From: Pseudonocardiales bacterium
Lineage (GTDB): Bacteria > Actinomycetota > Actinomycetes > Mycobacteriales > Pseudonocardiaceae
Length of the DNA: 64,000 bases
Direction of reading: 5' to 3'
Assembly (NCBI GenBank): GCA_019244165.1
Contig: JAFATA010000075.1
Span: 18,135-82,134, forward strand
Part shown: positions 61,147 through 64,000 of the stretch, piece after piece
Position numbering within the stretch: the first letter of the stretch is position 1
Layout: every line of letters starts with the position of its first letter
The notes under the pieces: model-generated
Database searches by the model: none
What the model saw: the letters and a program-made list of their open reading frames with translations, nothing else
Told to the model about the DNA's origin: nothing
Program-made: the position numbers and the translations under genes

Positions 61147-62370
61147 GTGGACGAGCGGTTGGCTGGGCTAATCGGTGCGCGGGTGTGTGCTATTCGGGTG
61201 GCCAAGCACCAGACTCGGGTGGTCGTGGCGGGCTTGAGCGGCATTACGACTGATTACTTGTACCAGATCGAACGCGGTAGGAAGCTTCCTGCTATTCCCA
61301 TGGTGATTCAGCTTGCTCGAGTGCTCGGCGTGCCGGTGTCCAGGCTGCTGGAGGGACCGGAGGCTGCCGCCAGCGAGCGGCCGGGCGGGACCGATGTCGG
61401 CATGGTGCTGTATCGGGCGCTGACCCAATCGGTTGTGCCGGACGAGTCGGATGAGCCGCCTCCGGTTGCTGAGTTGGGGGAGCGCGTGCGGTCGGCGTGG
61501 CGGATCTGGCAGAGTTCCCCGTACCGCTACAGCGAGCTGGCACGTCAGCTGCCGGTGCTGATTACGGATACCGAACTGGCCGAACAGCGCTACCAGCGCG
61601 AGGGTGAGCGATCGGAACGTCGGCAGGTGCAGTGCTGTGCCGTTGATCTGTATGGCTTGCTGCGTACGGTCACCAAGCGGGTCGGCCGTGTCGATCTCTC
61701 TCTGCTGGTGGCGGACCGGGCGATCCGGGCGGCCGAAGCTGCCAGTGATCCGCATCGTCTGGCTGCGGCGCAGTGGAACCTCGCGCATGTTCTGTTGGCT
61801 GACCATGAACCCGAGGGCGCGGAAGCCGTCGCCGTGCGGGCGGCCGAGACAATTGCTCCCTTGGTGCAGGCCGGCGATGGGGACGCCATGGCGCTGTGCG
61901 GGGGGTTGAGGTTGCTCGGCGCCCTGGCCAGCGTCCGGCAGGGTCAGGTCTGGGCGGCTCGGGAGCGCGTGCGGGCCGTGGTGGAACTGGCGGAGCGAAC
62001 CCGTGAACGTAACGCTTACTGGACAGCGTTTGGACCAACGAACGTCGCCATGTACGCGGTGAGCGTGGAAGTCGAGGCGGGGGAGGCGGCTGAAGCATTG
62101 CGGCTGGCTGAGCAGGTCGACCCCGATCGCTCCCCATCGATTGAACGGCGGGTGGCCTTTCTGATCGAACAGGCCAAGGGCTATACGCAGCGGCGGGACT
62201 ACGCCAGTGCTTTGGTGCTGCTCCAGCGGGTCAGCCGGGAAGCACCAGAGGATATGGCCCATCGGCCGGCAGCTCACCAGCTCCTGCGCACCGTCATCCA
62301 CCGTGGTCGGCGCGGCGTTGCCGCTGAAGCCGCGCAGCTCGCGGATCGCTTTGCCCTGCCTATCAGTTAG
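61147..62370 (+). CDS. XRE-family regulator with TPR-like domain (island)
   Basis: 407 aa from the GTG at 61147, with GGGGAGGGG upstream; the track's earlier start is not in a plausible context. HTH at about residues 5-65 (ARVCAIRVAKHQTRVVVAGLSGITTDYLYQIERGRKLPAI). Helical domain with FGPTNVAMYAVSVEVEAGEA; ends AAQLADRFALPIS. More distant from the three module copies, closer to the broken regulator at 27041-28025 in its C-terminal part. Probably controls itself and the neighbouring HAD gene. Confidence 0.8.
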   Translation: MDERLAGLIGARVCAIRVAKHQTRVVVAGLSGITTDYLYQIERGRKLPAIPMVIQLARVLGVPVSRLLEGPEAAASERPGGTDVGMVLYRALTQSVVPDESDEPPPVAELGERVRSAWRIWQSSPYRYSELARQLPVLITDTELAEQRYQREGERSERRQVQCCAVDLYGLLRTVTKRVGRVDLSLLVADRAIRAAEAASDPHRLAAAQWNLAHVLLADHEPEGAEAVAVRAAETIAPLVQAGDGDAMALCGGLRLLGALASVRQGQVWAARERVRAVVELAERTRERNAYWTAFGPTNVAMYAVSVEVEAGEAAEALRLAEQVDPDRSPSIERRVAFLIEQAKGYTQRRDYASALVLLQRVSREAPEDMAHRPAAHQLLRTVIHRGRRGVAAEAAQLADRFALPIS

Positions 62371-62664
62371 ACCCGAGCCGCGAGTCAACCCGAGCTGTCA
62401 GTCCGGGTTACCGGCCAGTCACCTGCCTACAGTCGTACTCAGGCACCTAGCGCTGCGGTGCTGCACCACAAACCCCGACAGTGGCGCGGCACCGCGTACT
62501 CCGTTCAGAGCCGGGATGGCCGCTGTGATCCCCGTGGCTACCGGCCACCACACCGAGGGCGGGACGATGATGACGATGCCAGTCACAAAGCAAGATCATG
62601 TCAGTCTGAGTGGGCACCGGAGGAGTTATGACCGGGTGTCGGTCGTCGGGCCGACGGTGGCGGG
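62371..62664. other. Gene-free stretch in the island
   Basis: About 290 bp with no convincing frame. A GGAGGAGTTATG at about 62620 opens only a 26-codon arginine-rich frame. Promoter for the next gene is likely here. Confidence 0.4.
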
Positions 62665-63105
62665 GTGGTGCTGGTGATCCGCCGTGGTCCGTCGGTGTAT
62701 CAGGCCAATGGTGAGTTCATGTGCAAAGTGTTGTGCAAAGCTCTGGCTGATGGGGTGCGGGCCGGGCTGGGTACGGAGGACGGGATTGGCTCGCTGCGGT
62801 GCCGGGTCAGCGGTGCGCTCTACGTCCTGCTGCTCATCCACCAGGTGGATGAGCAGGGACGCTGTCAGTCGTGTCGTCGTCCGGGTGCGATGTTCGGATG
62901 GCGTCGTCGGCCGTGTGGGGTGCACCGGGAGGCGAGTTTCTGGCTGCGCCAACCGGACTGGTTCCTGGCGTCCCGGGGCAGACCGGGGGCGCCGGTCGGC
63001 CCACTGATCCCCACCGAGGATATCCACTACACCCGGGACGGCGACTCACCGGACCAACCCGGACGACATCGAGGTCCTACCCAGAATCACCCCGAACATG
63101 AGTAA
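62665..63105 (+). CDS. Hypothetical protein with CxxC and Cys-His motif
   Basis: 146 aa from the GTG at 62665. N-terminal NGEFMCKVLCKALADGVRAGLGTEDG, central strand region GALYVLLLIHQVDEQG, then CQSCRRPG ... RRPCGVHREASFWL, which could bind zinc (CxxC plus C and H). The C terminus is polar. No family name recalled; comparable proteins are often next to XRE regulators in actinomycetes, which is the case here. Upstream overlapping GTGs make the start uncertain. Confidence 0.55.
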   Translation: MVLVIRRGPSVYQANGEFMCKVLCKALADGVRAGLGTEDGIGSLRCRVSGALYVLLLIHQVDEQGRCQSCRRPGAMFGWRRRPCGVHREASFWLRQPDWFLASRGRPGAPVGPLIPTEDIHYTRDGDSPDQPGRHRGPTQNHPEHE

Positions 63106-63204
63106 TTCGCCCACCGGAACCCCTCCAGACCCCGGTCGCCCCGCCCTTGCCTCCCCCAGTCCACCGGGGCGGGGCGGCCGGACCCGGACATGGGGGGACC
63201 AGGG

Positions 63205-63529
63205 ATGATCCTCGATGAGACCCATCTCGCTTCCTTCAGCGGCGCCGCCCACTACACGCTGCAGGACCTGCGCACCGCCAGCCGGGCGGTGCCCTTGTTA
63301 CGTCACGCTGTGGAGAACTTCGGTTCCAGCTACACTCGAGCGTGGGCGCTGAACTTGCCGGAGCCCACGCGATCGCCAGGGACATCGACACCGCGGTCAC
63401 CGTCGGTCATCAGGCCGTCGATGCGGTCACGGCACTGCACTCCTCCAGACCTATGACCGGCTGCGGGTCCTGAATACCGCACTGCAACCCCTGCACACCA
63501 GCCCCGGTGTCGCCGAGCTGCGCGAGTGA
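63205..63529 (+). pseudogene. C-terminal remnant of an XRE/TPR-type regulator, two frameshifts
   Basis: The ATG at 63205 starts MILDETHLASFSGAAHYTLQDL and runs to SSYTRAWALNL. The sequence then continues in a second frame (GAHAIARDIDTAVTVGHQAVDAVTALHSSRP) and in a third (YDRLRVLNTALQPLHTSPGVAELRE, TGA at 63527-63529). These together match the C-terminal TPR end of actinobacterial XRE proteins. The HTH part is missing. Confidence 0.6.
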
Positions 63530-63668
63530 TCACAACGCTGGTGTGGCCGACGTGACACCACATGTGACGCGAACTGGCGCCCACCGGAGCCGCTGTGGCC
63601 ACCAGAACGATCACTGTAGACAGCGAAGTCGCTGGTAGCAGTCAAGGTCAACGTGGATGGGGCGTCTG

Positions 63669-63710
63669 GTAAGCGGTAGGTTCGGGGTTCGAGTCCCCGC
63701 GTCGGCTCCA
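63669..63710. repeat. Right attachment-like site, copy of tRNA-Thr 3' end
   Basis: GTAAGCGGTAGGTTCGGGGT and on to GTCGGCTCCA, identical over 42 bp to the end of the tRNA-Thr gene at 60139-60180. The 5' half of a tRNA is absent, so it is not a second tRNA gene. Confidence 0.88.
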
Positions 63711-63844
63711 TTCTTCCGAGAGAGAACGCTCTCCAAACGAAATCTTGAACGATCTGCGCACCGGCTGTCCAGCCAGGTCGAGGAGCACCGAAACCCTCGC
63801 ACTAACGCCACAGTGGACAAGTTAAGTAGCCGTAATGAATTAAC

Positions 63845-64000
63845 CTATTCAGCGCGTGACGTGATAGTGTAATTCCAGTCGCCATGGAAAAGGTGCCGGA
63901 TTATGGGTATAGAATCTTTCTGCTGGTCGGTGAGTTTGATTTTCGTTGGGTAGAGGTTGGGGTCGAGTTCGCAGCGGACGGCCAGTCCTGTGCTGGTCGT
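63845..64000 (-). mobile_element. ISAzo13-like transposase, C-terminal end (continues beyond window)
   Basis: Reading from 64000 leftwards the frame is open for 51 codons to a TAG: TGLAVRCELDPNLYPTKIKL, then IPIIRHLFHGDWNYTI. This ending (YPTKIKL..., HGDWNYT) is characteristic of the ISAzo13-type transposases. The 5' part lies outside the window. Its inverted repeat should be just after the stop, at about 63800-63844, but I could not pair it. Confidence 0.65.

Noticed and set aside
63669-63710. Second tRNA-Thr gene
   Set aside because: Only the 3' half (anticodon stem to CCA) is present; it is an integration footprint.
1-64000. Alternative genetic code (TGA read as an amino acid)
   Set aside because: TGA is the normal terminator of most intact genes here, including many coupled ATGA/GTGA overlaps.

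Overview
The window is high-GC actinobacterial DNA. The core block at 22.6-31.0 kb (radA, an lpqE-like lipoprotein gene, carD, ispD, ispF, cysS, rlmB, then lsr2) matches gene order I remember from mycobacteria and relatives. Together with many GTG starts, XRE-TPR regulators and short overlapping operons, this points to a Pseudonocardiaceae-like actinomycete. That assignment is inference; no 16S gene is present.

Layout. 1-4.0 kb: tail of a NUDIX hydrolase, the first copy of a regulatory module (XRE-TPR regulator, small protein A, small Cys protein B), an APH-like kinase and a radical SAM/SPASM protein with an in-frame TGA. 4.0-10.7 kb (minus strand): a tightly coupled serine-cycle operon, glyA - serine-glyoxylate aminotransferase - malyl-CoA lyase - malate-CoA ligase (two subunits, one with an in-frame TGA) - hydroxypyruvate reductase. 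11.4-22.3 kb: a biosynthetic cluster with MFS exporter, fused aminodeoxychorismate synthase, aminodeoxychorismate lyase, AurF-like N-oxygenase, GSA-type aminotransferase, class II DAHP synthase and two convergent, overlapping ATP-grasp ligases. A degenerate 92-bp copy of the DAHP synthase 3' end lies at its left edge. I could not match this combination to a known product.

22.6-33.9 kb is mostly housekeeping (DNA repair, CarD, MEP pathway, Cys-tRNA synthetase, rRNA methylase, Lsr2), with a flavoprotein and broken-regulator pair inserted between ispF and cysS, then membrane proteins. 33.9-37.5 kb: a translationally coupled P-loop NTPase, a TPR protein with 120-bp tandem repeats, and a flavoprotein fragment. 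37.6-44.4 kb: surface/secreted proteins, a collapsed carotenoid oxygenase, a tyrosine phosphatase and the pntAa-pntAb-pntB transhydrogenase operon.

44.4-55.2 kb: two further copies of the XRE/small A/small B module bracket an FxLD-type lanthipeptide cassette (56-aa precursor absent from the ORF track, full-length LanB dehydratase, FxLD-system methyltransferase). A truncated bpsA-like 5' end sits before the cassette and the intact bpsA-like gene after it, so the region looks like a duplication into which a RiPP cassette was inserted. 55.2-58.5 kb: a Phd/RelE-type pair and a restriction-modification system whose nuclease gene is frameshifted. 58.5-60.0 kb: otsA. 60.1-63.7 kb: tRNA-Thr(UGU) and a 3.5-kb island bounded by a 42-bp direct repeat of the tRNA 3' end. 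The right edge holds the end of an ISAzo13-like transposase.

Broken or shortened genes are frequent in the accessory parts: three in-frame stops, several frameshifts and internal deletions. Either these regions are decaying or the assembly has base-level errors; raw reads would tell.
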